A stretch of 64,000 bases of DNA, from contig CAJTYJ010000008.1 of assembly GCA_910583895.1 (NCBI GenBank), forward strand, positions 25,869 to 89,868, written 5' to 3'. This stretch comes from an uncultured Lachnospiraceae bacterium (GTDB lineage: Bacteria > Bacillota > Clostridia > Lachnospirales > Lachnospiraceae). Both the position numbers and the translations under genes were made by a program. Positions 16,141-24,715 of this stretch are shown here, in pieces. Each line of letters opens with the position of its first letter. Within the stretch, counting starts at the first letter, position 1. Under the pieces are notes generated by a model. That model saw nothing but the letters and a program-made list of their open reading frames with translations. It was not told the origin of the DNA and did no database searches.

Positions 16141-18104
16141 ATCAGATGGAGCGTATGAAGGAGCTGACGGATCAGCTTAGAGACGCTGCAAAGGCATATT
16201 ATCAGGAAGACCGGGAGATCATGAGCAATCTTGAGTATGACAGACTGTACGAAGAGCTGGAAGATCTGGAAAAAAAGACAGGCGTGGTACTTTCCGGAAG
16301 TCCTACCATCAGTGTGGGGTATGAGGCCGCATTGGAACTTCCAAAGGAACGTCATGAGACGCCCATGCTGTCTCTGGATAAGACCAAGGACGTGGCAGAA
16401 CTGGAGGAGTTTGCCGGAGACCATGAAGTGCTACTTTCCTGGAAGCTGGATGGGCTGACCGTTGTTCTGACCTACAGGGACGGCCGGCTGGAAAAGGCGG
16501 TTACCAGAGGGAACGGAGAGATCGGAGAAGTGATTACCGGCAATGCAAAAGTGTTCCGGAATGTGCCGCTTCAGATTTCCCATAAAGGAGAGGTTATCTT
16601 ACGGGGCGAAGCGGTGATCCGCTATTCGGATTTTGAGAAAATCAATGCAAAAATCCCGGAGGAAGAAGCCAGATACAAAAACCCAAGAAATCTTTGCAGC
16701 GGTTCTGTGCGCCAGCTGAACAGCGAGATCACAGCCGAGCGAAATGTGTACTTTTATGCTTTCGGGCTGGTGCGTGCCGACGGGATAGACTTTGAAAATT
16801 CCAGAGAGCGGCAGTTTTTATGGCTGAAAAGTCAGGGATTTGACGTGGTGGCATATAAAAAGGTGACAGGCGCTCAGGTGGCACAGGCGGTACAGGAGTT
16901 CTCTGAGGCAGTGGCGACCAACGACTTTCCTTCTGACGGACTGGTCAGTATCTACGAGGACATCGCTTATGGACAGTCCCTTGGACGTACGGCCAAATTC
17001 CCCCGGGATTCCTATGCCTTCAAATGGCAGGATGAACTGCGGGAGACCAGTTTAAAGGAGATTGAGTGGAGTCCGTCCAGGACCGGACTGATCAATCCGG
17101 TAGCCATATTTGAGCCGGTGGAGCTGGAAGGAACCACGGTCAGCCGGGCGTCGGTTCACAACGTCAGCATCCTGAAAAGCCTGCAGCTTGGGATCGGGGA
17201 CCGGATTACGGTCTATAAGGCCAACATGATTATTCCTCAGATTGCAGAAAATCTGACCAGAAGCGGGAACGTTGAGATTCCCGGAATCTGTCCGGTATGC
17301 GGCGGTGCCACCAAGATCCGGCAGGTGAACGAGGTGGAGTCTCTTTACTGTGTCAATCCGGACTGCCAGGCCAAGAAGATCAAGGCGTTTACGCTCTTTG
17401 TCAGCAGAGACGCCATGAACATCGACGGCCTTTCCGAGATGACGCTGGAAAAATTCATCGGCTTCGGGTATGTAAAAGAATATGCGGATCTGTTCCATCT
17501 GGATCGTTACCGGGATGAGATCGTAAGTATGGAAGGATTTGGGGAGCGGTCTTATGAAAAGCTTGCAGAAAGCCTGAAAAAGGCGCGGCATGTGACCCTT
17601 CCAAGGGTGATCTACAGTCTTGGAATCCCCAACATCGGGGTAGCCAATGCCAAAGTCCTCAGCAGGGAATATGATCATGATCTGGCCAGACTTCGGGCTG
17701 CCAGCGCAGAGGAACTCAGTGAGATTCCAGGCGTCGGTGAGGTGATTGGTGCCAGTGTGGAGGCGTATTTTGCAGATCCAGAGCATAACCGCTGGGTGGA
17801 TGACCTGCTAAGAGAGCTGGATCTGTACGTGGAAGAAGTGGATGAGTCCGGGCTGATACTGGATGGAAAGACTTTTGTGATTACCGGAAGCCTGAAGGCA
17901 TTTGCCAACCGGAACGAGCTGAAGAATCTGATTGAGGCAAAAGGGGGCAAGGTAACCGGAAGCGTCACTTCCAAGACCAGCTATCTTATCAACAATGACA
18001 CCATGTCTTCTTCTTCCAAGAATAAAAAAGCGAAGGAACTTGGAGTGGAGATCATATCAGAACAGGATTTCCTGAATCGGTTTACCAAAGAGGAAGGAGT
18101 ATAA
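16137..18104 (+). CDS. ligA: NAD-dependent DNA ligase LigA
   Basis: Seals nicks during replication and repair. In order: N-terminal Ia domain with the YYQEDREIMSNLEYDRLYEEL pattern of NAD binding (in part), adenylation motif WKLDG (Lys near residue 103), TRGNGEIGE, VILRGEAV, the OB fold (WSPSRTGLINPVAIFEPV ... SRASVHN), a four-Cys zinc finger (CPVCGG ... YCVNPDC), helix-hairpin-helix repeats (IYSLGIPNIGV, LSEIPGVGEVIG) and a BRCT domain (DGKTFVITGSLKAFANRNEL). 655 residues, normal. TRGNG replaces the common TRGDG; all other catalytic residues I can see are kept. It overlaps rluF by four bases and is 4 bases from mscS. Confidence 0.94.
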   Translation: MNQMERMKELTDQLRDAAKAYYQEDREIMSNLEYDRLYEELEDLEKKTGVVLSGSPTISVGYEAALELPKERHETPMLSLDKTKDVAELEEFAGDHEVLLSWKLDGLTVVLTYRDGRLEKAVTRGNGEIGEVITGNAKVFRNVPLQISHKGEVILRGEAVIRYSDFEKINAKIPEEEARYKNPRNLCSGSVRQLNSEITAERNVYFYAFGLVRADGIDFENSRERQFLWLKSQGFDVVAYKKVTGAQVAQAVQEFSEAVATNDFPSDGLVSIYEDIAYGQSLGRTAKFPRDSYAFKWQDELRETSLKEIEWSPSRTGLINPVAIFEPVELEGTTVSRASVHNVSILKSLQLGIGDRITVYKANMIIPQIAENLTRSGNVEIPGICPVCGGATKIRQVNEVESLYCVNPDCQAKKIKAFTLFVSRDAMNIDGLSEMTLEKFIGFGYVKEYADLFHLDRYRDEIVSMEGFGERSYEKLAESLKKARHVTLPRVIYSLGIPNIGVANAKVLSREYDHDLARLRAASAEELSEIPGVGEVIGASVEAYFADPEHNRWVDDLLRELDLYVEEVDESGLILDGKTFVITGSLKAFANRNELKNLIEAKGGKVTGSVTSKTSYLINNDTMSSSSKNKKAKELGVEIISEQDFLNRFTKEEGV

Positions 18105-18108
18105 GCAG

Positions 18109-18930
18109 ATGGAAACGGATGTTTTAGAGAAACTTTTACCAAAATTTTTATCGGGGGGCATGTCTCTTATATGGTCCCTGGCCTTTTTGTTTATCGGCTT
18201 AAAGGTGATCAATTTAGCGCGAAAACTGCTCCGCGGTACATTGGAGCGTTCCAGTGTGGACACTGGGGTGGTACAGTTTTTGGATGCCCTTGTAAAATTT
18301 TCGGCTTATGCGGTATTGGTTCTGACGCTGCTGGCCCGTTTCGGTATCCAGACAACCTCGCTTATCACTCTCCTGGGTTCTGCCGGAGTGGCCATCGGAT
18401 TGTCCCTTCAGGGAAGTCTTGCGAATTTTGCCGGAGGAATTTTGATTCTGATGCTCAAACCTTTTGTGGTTGGAGACTATATCAGTGCATGCGGATGTGA
18501 GGGGACCGTGGTGGAGATTTCTCTTTTTTCAACCACGCTTCACTCGGCGGATAACCGCAATGTGGTGATTCCCAATGGCACGCTGTCCAACAGCAACATC
18601 ATCGATTATTCCACCAATGAAACCCGAAGGGTGGATATGAGCGTGGATGTGGCCTATAATTCTGATCTGAAGGCGGTGCGCCGGATCATCGAAGAAATCC
18701 TGGACAAGGATCCAATGATTCTGAAGGAGCCGGCTTCTGTGGTGGCAGTCAATGAACTTGGGGAAAGCGGCATTACCATTTTAATCCGTCCCTGGGTAAA
18801 GACCGAGCATTACTGGGAAGTGAAGTGGAGAGTGCTAGAGCAGGTTCATAACCGGCTGCATGAAGAGAATATCGAGATTCCTTTCCCGCAGATGACCATA
18901 CATATGGACAAGGAATCAGAAAGGGGCTGA
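18109..18930 (+). CDS. mscS: MscS-family mechanosensitive channel
   Basis: Small-conductance channel that opens under membrane tension on osmotic downshock. Three membrane segments occur at about residues 17-36, 58-80 and 85-115; the pore helix has the classic GSAGVAIGLSLQGSLANFAGG glycine/alanine packing pattern, followed by the beta domain (PFVVGDYISACGCEGTVVEI, VIPNGTLSNSNIIDYS). 273 residues, typical of the short MscS class (YkuT/YggB-like). The start ATG has AAGCAG upstream and sits 5 bases beyond ligA. Its stop codon is in the stem of hairpin element B. Confidence 0.92.
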   Translation: METDVLEKLLPKFLSGGMSLIWSLAFLFIGLKVINLARKLLRGTLERSSVDTGVVQFLDALVKFSAYAVLVLTLLARFGIQTTSLITLLGSAGVAIGLSLQGSLANFAGGILILMLKPFVVGDYISACGCEGTVVEISLFSTTLHSADNRNVVIPNGTLSNSNIIDYSTNETRRVDMSVDVAYNSDLKAVRRIIEEILDKDPMILKEPASVVAVNELGESGITILIRPWVKTEHYWEVKWRVLEQVHNRLHEENIEIPFPQMTIHMDKESERG

Positions 18931-19020
18931 TGCAGCATGCAGTCTGGCCTGTTGACTTTGCAGCGTTCTGTATAGGAGAGCGGGCTAAGAACAGGCTGGA
19001 GTGCATATGGCGTCAGCCCC
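18923..19020 (-). repeat. Long imperfect hairpin element, copy B
   Basis: Arms GGGGCTGATGC (18923 onward) and GCGTCAGCCCC (ending 19020) pair, and pairing continues inward through ATGCA/TGCAT and GCCTGTT/AACAGGC with few mismatches. On the minus strand it contains GCCTGTTCTTAG + 3 bases + GCTCTC (18996-18976), 19 of 21 bases identical to copy A at 13274-13294. It fills the gap between convergent mscS and the DUF362 gene and could act as a bidirectional terminator. Confidence 0.7.
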
Positions 19021-19029
19021 GTTTAGGTT

Positions 19030-20142
19030 TTATTTGACTTCGATCAATTCATATTCATCGGTGCCAATGCCGATTTTTTTGGCATGGTCGATGCAGCATT
19101 TCCAGTTGGTCTCCGGGAAGACGGAGGTAAAATGGTCATCAAGATAAGGACGGCCGGAGTCTTCCAAGGAACTTCCCTTTATGGGATCCTGAGCATTCAC
19201 CGCGTCGATGCAGGCCATATCCAGAGCCACCGGATCAAAGGATGCAAACATCCCCACATCCGGTACGATCGGAAGATCGTTCTCGGAATGGCAGTCACAG
19301 TAGGGGGAGACGTCGATGACAAAGTTCACATGGAAATGAGGTCTTTTGTCCAGAACCGCCTTGCTGTATTCTGCGATCTTATAATTCAGAACTTCGTTGG
19401 CTTCGTCTTCGGCAGGTTTTACCGCATCTTTGGGACAGACACCAATACAGCGGCCGCAGCCGACGCATGCCTGGTGATCAATGGAGGCCTTCTTGTCCGT
19501 GATGCTCGGAGCCCCGTGTGCACAGACTTTTTCGCACTGTCCGCAGCCGATGCAAAGATCCTGGTTGACATAAGGTTTTCCGGCAGAATGCATTTCCATC
19601 TTGCCGGCCCGGGAGCCGCAGCCCATACCGATGTTTTTCAGGGCGCCGCCGAAACCGGCCAGCTCGTGGCCTTTGAAATGATTCACGGAAAGGAAGACAT
19701 CCGCGTCCATAACAGCCCGTCCGATCTTTGCCTCTTTGACGTATTCACCGCCTTCTACAGGGACATATACGTCGTCGGTTCCTTTCAGACCATCGGCGAT
19801 CAGCACATGACAGCCGGTATTGTAGGGATTAAAGCCGTTTTGGTATGCACTTTCGATGTGATCCAGCGCATTTTTGCGTCCGCCCACATAGAGGGTGTTG
19901 CAGTCGGTCAGGAAGGGCCTGCCGCCCAGATATTTGACCATGTCCACGATGGTGCGGGCATAGTTTGGGCGAAGATAAGCCAGATTCCCCGGCTCTCCAA
20001 AGTGGATTTTGATCGCTACGTATTTGTTGTCCAGATCCATGGTGGGAAGCCCAGCTTTTCTGAGAAGCCGCTCCAGTTTCATCTGCAGGGAGTCTCCCGT
20101 TTTTACCCGCAGGTTGGTAAAGTAAACCTTTGATGTACTCAT
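19030..20142 (-). CDS. DUF362-domain protein with two [4Fe-4S] clusters
   Basis: 370 residues. An N-terminal and C-terminal DUF362 region (AIKIHFGEPGNLAYLRP, SVNHFKGHELAGFGGALKNI, FASFDPVALDMACID) flanks a ferredoxin-like insert with two cluster motifs, CIGCGQCEKVC and CVGCGRCIGVCPKD. DUF362 proteins are common in anaerobes; their reaction is not established, though an electron-transfer or cofactor role is likely. I start at 20142, with AGGAGGA upstream, not at the longer frame. It is transcribed leftward from a good promoter through a leader with two strong hairpins. Confidence 0.88.
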   Translation of the reverse strand: MSTSKVYFTNLRVKTGDSLQMKLERLLRKAGLPTMDLDNKYVAIKIHFGEPGNLAYLRPNYARTIVDMVKYLGGRPFLTDCNTLYVGGRKNALDHIESAYQNGFNPYNTGCHVLIADGLKGTDDVYVPVEGGEYVKEAKIGRAVMDADVFLSVNHFKGHELAGFGGALKNIGMGCGSRAGKMEMHSAGKPYVNQDLCIGCGQCEKVCAHGAPSITDKKASIDHQACVGCGRCIGVCPKDAVKPAEDEANEVLNYKIAEYSKAVLDKRPHFHVNFVIDVSPYCDCHSENDLPIVPDVGMFASFDPVALDMACIDAVNAQDPIKGSSLEDSGRPYLDDHFTSVFPETNWKCCIDHAKKIGIGTDEYELIEVK

Positions 20143-20165
20143 AAAATCCTCCTGATTAAGATTTG

Positions 20166-20250
20166 GCATCTTTTCGGCTTCCACCTGAAAAGATGCTGAT
20201 AAAAAGTGCTGTATCTGCCATCTGTGAAGCAGATTCACAGAAATGGCAGA
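20166..20250 (-). promoter_or_regulatory. Two-hairpin leader of the DUF362 gene
   Basis: In the transcript, the first hairpin pairs TCTGCCA (20250-20244) with TGGCAGA (20220-20214) and CTGTGAA with TTCACAG inside it; the second pairs GCATCTTTTC (20196-20187) with GAAAAGATGC (20175-20166). The second ends about 12 bases before the ribosome site. No U tract follows, so this looks like a leader structure and not a terminator. Confidence 0.55.
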
Positions 20251-20263
20251 GTGGTTTATCATA

Positions 20264-20292
20264 AGTATAAAGGGAGATGGGAAAACTGTCAA
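20264..20292 (-). promoter_or_regulatory. Promoter of the DUF362 gene
   Basis: On the minus strand TTGACA (20292-20287), 17-base spacer, TATACT (20269-20264). Confidence 0.8.
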
Positions 20293-20436
20293 ATGGAGAA
20301 TAAAAATCAGATTCCGTCGCAAAAACAACAGCAACAACATTCTTTCGTAAATTTGACATAAAATTCACAAAATTTTAATGGAAAATGAAGGAAGAAGAAG
20401 GTATACTAGGAAGGGTATGTAAAGGAGTGGATGGAC

Positions 20437-21198
20437 ATGGATGTGAATGCAGTGCTGACCAGTGTGAAATCTGGCGAGATGGATATAAAAGAGGCGGAGG
20501 AGCTGTTAAAAAAGCTTCCTTATGAAGACTTGGGATATGCCAAGATCGATCATCATCGTAAAGTCCGGCAGGGGTTTGAAGAAGTGATTTACTGTCAGGG
20601 AAAGGAGACCGGGCACCTGGTGGGGATCTGCAGACGCATGGCTTTAGAGCGGATCAATGTCCTGGGAACCAGAGCGACAAAAGAACAGGCAGAAGCCGTG
20701 TGCCGGGAGATTCCTGCTTTTACTTATGAACCCGTATCCCGGCTTTTAAAAGCGGAGTTTCAAAAAACTGAAAAGATTGGCAAAATTGTGGTATGTACCG
20801 GGGGTACAGCGGATATTCCGGTAGCGGAAGAGGCGGCAGGAGCGGCGGAATTTTTCGGAACCAGTGTGACCCGGCTTTTCGATGTGGGAGTGGCCGGGAT
20901 TCACAGGCTGCTTCGGAATCTGGAGGTCTTTGAAGGGGTGAACTGTGTGGTGGCGGTGGCCGGCATGGAAGGGGCACTGCCGGGAGTGGTGGCAGGCCTT
21001 GTGGATGTTCCGGTGATTGCCGTGCCCACCAGCGTAGGTTACGGGGCCAGTTTTGGAGGGCTGTCTGCCCTTTTGACCATGATCAACTCCTGCGCCAACG
21101 GAATCACGGTTGTAAATATTGACAACGGCTACGGGGCAGGATACGTAGCTACCCAGATCAATCGACTGGCGGTGGGAGGAAATGAAAAAAATCAGTAA
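20437..21198 (+). CDS. larB: Nickel-pincer cofactor biosynthesis protein LarB
   Basis: LarB carboxylates and hydrolyses nicotinic acid adenine dinucleotide in the first step of nickel-pincer nucleotide (lactate racemase cofactor) synthesis. The PurE-like C-terminal domain is clear: VVCTGGTADIPVAEEAA, LFDVGVAGIHRLL, VVAVAGMEGALPGVVAGL, PVIAVPTSVGYGASFGG and NIDNGYGAGY. I use ATG 20437, 9 bases after AAAGGAG; ATG 20431 is too close. 253 residues. No larC, larE or larA is near, unlike many clusters, so its partners must lie elsewhere or it works with another enzyme. The promoter is unclear (TTGACA at 20353 without a well-spaced -10). It overlaps cls by 17 bases. Confidence 0.9.
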   Translation: MDVNAVLTSVKSGEMDIKEAEELLKKLPYEDLGYAKIDHHRKVRQGFEEVIYCQGKETGHLVGICRRMALERINVLGTRATKEQAEAVCREIPAFTYEPVSRLLKAEFQKTEKIGKIVVCTGGTADIPVAEEAAGAAEFFGTSVTRLFDVGVAGIHRLLRNLEVFEGVNCVVAVAGMEGALPGVVAGLVDVPVIAVPTSVGYGASFGGLSALLTMINSCANGITVVNIDNGYGAGYVATQINRLAVGGNEKNQ

Positions 21199-22714
21199 GC
21201 TTCTGAAAAGCAGGCTGGTCCTGGTAGGCCTTGCGATTCTGCTTCAGATGCTGTGGTGGGCACTTTTTGTTGGCCGGCTGACCAGTTACTCGGTGTTTAT
21301 CAATACGTTTTTCCGTCTGGTCAGCATTGGTATTCTCTTGTATCTGATCCGGAAGGATGAAAACTCGGCCTACAAGATTGCCTGGATTATTGTGATTATG
21401 GGATTCCCTCTTTTCGGTGGAATTTTGTATGTAATGGTGGGCAATAAAAAGCCAAGCAAACGTCTGGCAGTGAAGATGGCAGCCGTAAAAAGAGAGATGA
21501 AAGATGCCATGGCTCAGAACCAGACGCTGTTAAAAGAGATCTGGGAGAAGGATCCGGCAGTAGCGGGGAATGTGCACTATATCGGAGAATTTGGTCCTTA
21601 CCCGGTCTGGAAGCATACAGAGGTGACTTATTATCCCCTGGGGGAAGAGATGTTTGCGCATATGCTTGAGGATCTTCGAAAAGCGAAACATTATATTTTC
21701 CTGGAATATTTTATTATACAGGAAGGGCTGATGTGGGACTGGATTCTGGAAATCCTGGAGCAGAAGGTAAAAGAAGGCGTGGATGTCCGGCTGATCTATG
21801 ATGATGTGGGATGCGTGTCGCTGCTGCCGTTTCACTATGACTCCATGATGGAGGAAAAGGGGATCAAGTGCCTTGCTTTTAACCGGTTTATTCCGGTCTT
21901 TTCTCTGGTCATGAACAATCGGGACCACCGAAAAATCATGGTGATCGACGGACACACAGCCTATAACGGCGGTATCAATCTGGCAGATGAATACATCAAT
22001 AAAAAAGTCCGGTTTGGTCACTGGAAAGATTCCGGGGTCCGGCTTCACGGGGAGGGCGTGTTTAATTTTACCCTGATGTTTCTGGAGGTGTGGAACGCCT
22101 TTAAGGTTCCGGATTTGAATTATGAAATCTTTCGTCCCCACAGATGCCATAAGGAGGATTTTGAAGACGACGGCTATGTGGCGCCCTATGCGGATACACC
22201 GCTGGACAATGAGTCGCTTGGGGAGAACGTCTATATCAACATCCTGAACCAGGCGAAAGATTATGTCTATATTGCCACGCCCTACCTTCTGATCAGCGAT
22301 GAGATGGAGAACGCGCTTTGTCTGGCTGCAAAGCGGGGAGTGGATGTGCGGATTCTGATGCCGGGAATTCCGGATAAGCCAATGGTGTTTTTTATGGCCA
22401 AATCCTATTATCCGCCGCTTTTAAAGGCGGGCGTACAGATCTATGAGTACACACCGGGATTTGTTCATGCCAAATCTTATGTATGCGATGACCGGATTGC
22501 CACCGTCGGGACCATCAATATGGATTTTCGGAGTCTGTATCTGCACTTCGAGTGCGGAACCTTTCTGTATGGATGCAGGGCGGTTCTGGATGTGAAAAAA
22601 GATATGGAGGACTGCTTCCCTAAATGCCATCAGGTAAGTGTGGGAGACTGCAGGCAGGGGATGATAGGAAATATGATTACGTCTGTGTTGAGAGTGCTTG
22701 CGCCTTTGATGTAG
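21182..22714 (+). CDS. cls: Cardiolipin synthase
   Basis: Membrane enzyme that joins two phosphatidylglycerols into cardiolipin. Two N-terminal membrane segments (about 13-32 and 62-86) are followed by two phospholipase-D HKD motifs, HRKIMVIDGHTAYNGG and HAKSYVCDDRIATVGT, each with downstream N/S residues. 510 residues, full length. It starts inside the last codons of larB, so translation may be coupled, and is followed by a CBS-domain gene 24 bases later. Confidence 0.94.
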   Translation: MKKISKLLKSRLVLVGLAILLQMLWWALFVGRLTSYSVFINTFFRLVSIGILLYLIRKDENSAYKIAWIIVIMGFPLFGGILYVMVGNKKPSKRLAVKMAAVKREMKDAMAQNQTLLKEIWEKDPAVAGNVHYIGEFGPYPVWKHTEVTYYPLGEEMFAHMLEDLRKAKHYIFLEYFIIQEGLMWDWILEILEQKVKEGVDVRLIYDDVGCVSLLPFHYDSMMEEKGIKCLAFNRFIPVFSLVMNNRDHRKIMVIDGHTAYNGGINLADEYINKKVRFGHWKDSGVRLHGEGVFNFTLMFLEVWNAFKVPDLNYEIFRPHRCHKEDFEDDGYVAPYADTPLDNESLGENVYINILNQAKDYVYIATPYLLISDEMENALCLAAKRGVDVRILMPGIPDKPMVFFMAKSYYPPLLKAGVQIYEYTPGFVHAKSYVCDDRIATVGTINMDFRSLYLHFECGTFLYGCRAVLDVKKDMEDCFPKCHQVSVGDCRQGMIGNMITSVLRVLAPLM

Positions 22715-22738
22715 ACGGGACGGATCGTGGAGGATGAG

Positions 22739-23155
22739 ATGAACGTATTATTTTTTTTGACACCGAAGAGTGAAGTGGCCCATCTGCATGATGACTGGAC
22801 GCTTCGGCAGGGGATTGAAAAACTGGAGCGAAGCGGTTACACCGCCATACCACTGATCGACAGAGAGGGGCGGTATATTGGGACCATTACAGAAGGAGAC
22901 ATTCTAAGAGTTCTGAAAAAGAGATATGATATGAACCTTCGGTCTGCAGAGAATGTGTCGATCCTTGCGGTGGAACGGAAGGTAGATATCCAGCCGGTGT
23001 CTGCAGGCGCCACCATGGAAGATCTGGTGCGTATGGCCATGAATCAGAATTTTGTGCCGGTTATTGATGATAAAAAAATCTTTATCGGGATTGTAACCAG
23101 AAAAGATATCATCCGGTTCTGCTATGAGCGGTATGTGGAGAAGAAGGAGTCTTAA
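22739..23155 (+). CDS. CBS-domain protein (CbpA-like)
   Basis: 138 residues forming a tandem CBS pair: first repeat about 1-60 (LRQGIEKLERSGYTAIPLID ... GTITEGDILRVL), second about 75-135 (VRMAMNQNFVPVIDDKKIF ... GIVTRKDIIRF). Stand-alone CBS pairs bind adenyl nucleotides; short ones of this type in Firmicutes are known c-di-AMP receptors (CbpA/CbpB). No other domain is present. The ATG 22739 follows TGGAGG; an in-frame GTG at 22727 is less likely. Ligand is an inference. Confidence 0.82.
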   Translation: MNVLFFLTPKSEVAHLHDDWTLRQGIEKLERSGYTAIPLIDREGRYIGTITEGDILRVLKKRYDMNLRSAENVSILAVERKVDIQPVSAGATMEDLVRMAMNQNFVPVIDDKKIFIGIVTRKDIIRFCYERYVEKKES

Positions 23156-23222
23156 ACGGCATTCGGTCAGCGGCCATGTGCCCGTAGTGTGAAGGCGGAA
23201 AATGGGAGAAATAAAAAAAGGA

Positions 23223-23251
23223 TTGACATTTCTAAAAAACTGTCATAGAAT
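23223..23251 (+). promoter_or_regulatory. Promoter of the Trp T-box operon
   Basis: TTGACA (23223-23228), 17-base spacer, TAGAAT (23246-23251), directly upstream of the T-box leader. Confidence 0.85.
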
Positions 23252-23261
23252 ATGTTACAGA

Positions 23262-23530
23262 AATAAGAGAAACCGATGAGAAAGAGGAGTAAGTCTTCGT
23301 ATGAAGTTACAGAGAGCCGCAGGCGGTGGGATTGCGGTACGGAGTAGATGGCTGAATGGACTTTCGAGGGCAGACCGAAATGAAAAGAGTAGGACCTGCC
23401 GGGAACCAAACCCGTTATCAATGAGGAGCGTATGTTAGTACGTGTAAAAGAGGGCGTAATGCCAATTTGAGTGGTACCGCGATTATAATCCGATTATAAC
23501 CGTCTCAAGCGAAAGCTTGGGGCGGTTTTT
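23262..23530 (+). promoter_or_regulatory. T-box riboswitch, tryptophan (UGG) specifier
   Basis: The conserved T-box sequence TGAGTGGTACCGCG lies at 23468-23481. Stem I has AGTA (23288-23291) opposite GAA (23354-23356), the S-turn pair of the specifier loop; the next three bases, 23357-23359, are TGG followed by A, so the specifier codon reads Trp. AGTC after AGTA pairs with GGCT before GAA. The terminator is a 12-bp stem (23499-23510 with 23515-23526, GAAA loop) with a T run. Uncharged tRNA-Trp should favour read-through into the ABC transporter genes. The region 23156-23628 contains no gene. Confidence 0.92.
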
Positions 23531-23628
23531 GTGTTATGGAAAAGCAGCATTTATACAATCGCTTCCGCTGAAAAAAGGGTTTCTTCATTTCTAAAAAAAA
23601 TAATATGCAGATTTTGGAGGAAAAGAAG

Positions 23629-24705
23629 ATGAAAAAAAGAGTAGTGAGCAGTTTACTGGCAGTGATGATGAGTGCAGTAATGATGGCAGGATGCGGCGGC
23701 AACTCCGGTAACGGAGAGACTTTGACACCGGAACAGGCGGAAGATGATGCAGCAGCCGGTGAAGATGCAAAGAGCAGCGGGGAATCTTCCGGCGAAGGAG
23801 AGAGTTACAAGATTGCGGTGGTGAAACAGATGGACCATGCTTCTTTGGATGAGATCGCTGAAGCGGTTTGCGAGGAACTGGATAGCATCGCCTCAAGTTC
23901 CGACCATGCAGTCAACATCGAGTATGAGGTGTATTCCGGGCAGGGGGACCAGTCGGTATTGACCCAGATCGGGACCCAGATCATAGCGGAAGAGGTGGAC
24001 GCGGTCATACCGGTGGCTACGCTGGCCGCTCAGGTGATGGCGAACTGTGCGGAGGAGACGAAGACTCCGGTGATCTTTGCGGCGATCTCAGATCCGGAAA
24101 GTGCGGATATGACAGGTATTGATTATGTGACTGGTACATCAGACGCACTGAATACCTCATTTATCCTGGACATGATGCTGGCTCAGAATCCGAAGGTGCA
24201 GAAAGTCGGGCTGCTTTATTCTCTGTCTGAAGATAACTCCCAGGCTCCCATTGCGGAGGCTAAAGAGTACCTGGACAGCAAAGGGATCTCCTATGTGGAG
24301 AAAACAGCCAACACCAATGACGAGGTGATTACGGCGGCCAGTGCTCTGATCTCCGAAAAAGTAGATGCGATCTTTACGCCTACGGATAATGTAATCATGT
24401 CGGCGGAGCTTGCGATCTATGAAGATCTGGCGGCAGCAGGGATTCCCCATTATACCGGAGCCGATTCCTTTGTCCGCAACGGAGCATTTGCCACCTGTGG
24501 TGTGAACTATACGGACCTGGGGCATAAGACAGCAGATCTGGCTTATCAGGCGCTGACGGAGGGGATGGATGGTCTGGAAGATTATTATCTGATGGAGGGC
24601 GGCATCATCACGGTCAACACGGAGACGGCTTCGGCCCTTGGGGCGGATTATTCGGCCTTTTCTGATTTGGGCGAAGTGGTGGAAGTGACAACTACGGAAG
24701 AATAA
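23629..24705 (+). CDS. trpX: Tryptophan ABC transporter substrate-binding lipoprotein (TrpX type)
   Basis: Captures the substrate outside the cell for import. A lipoprotein signal peptide ends in the lipobox MMAGC (Cys near residue 23), followed by a Gly/Ser/Glu linker and a type I periplasmic-binding fold of the ABC_sub_bind family (PF04392-like): AVVKQMDHASLDEIAEAV, QIIAEEVDAVIPVATLAAQ, PVIFAAISDPESA, VDAIFTPTDNVIMSAE, PHYTGADSFVRNGAFAT. ATG 23629 has TTGGAGG upstream. The Trp-specific T-box in the leader is the reason to call the substrate tryptophan; the fold alone would not decide it. Confidence 0.85.
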   Translation: MKKRVVSSLLAVMMSAVMMAGCGGNSGNGETLTPEQAEDDAAAGEDAKSSGESSGEGESYKIAVVKQMDHASLDEIAEAVCEELDSIASSSDHAVNIEYEVYSGQGDQSVLTQIGTQIIAEEVDAVIPVATLAAQVMANCAEETKTPVIFAAISDPESADMTGIDYVTGTSDALNTSFILDMMLAQNPKVQKVGLLYSLSEDNSQAPIAEAKEYLDSKGISYVEKTANTNDEVITAASALISEKVDAIFTPTDNVIMSAELAIYEDLAAAGIPHYTGADSFVRNGAFATCGVNYTDLGHKTADLAYQALTEGMDGLEDYYLMEGGIITVNTETASALGADYSAFSDLGEVVEVTTTEE

Positions 24706-24715
24706 GGAGGCGGCT

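Noticed and set aside
19084..20133. 349-codon plus-strand frame opposite the DUF362 gene
   Set aside because: Antisense shadow; the minus strand has clear [4Fe-4S] motifs, a promoter and AGGAGG.
20353..20407. larB promoter from TTGACA (20353) and TATACT (20402)
   Set aside because: The two hexamers are 43 bases apart; no single well-spaced pair could be chosen.
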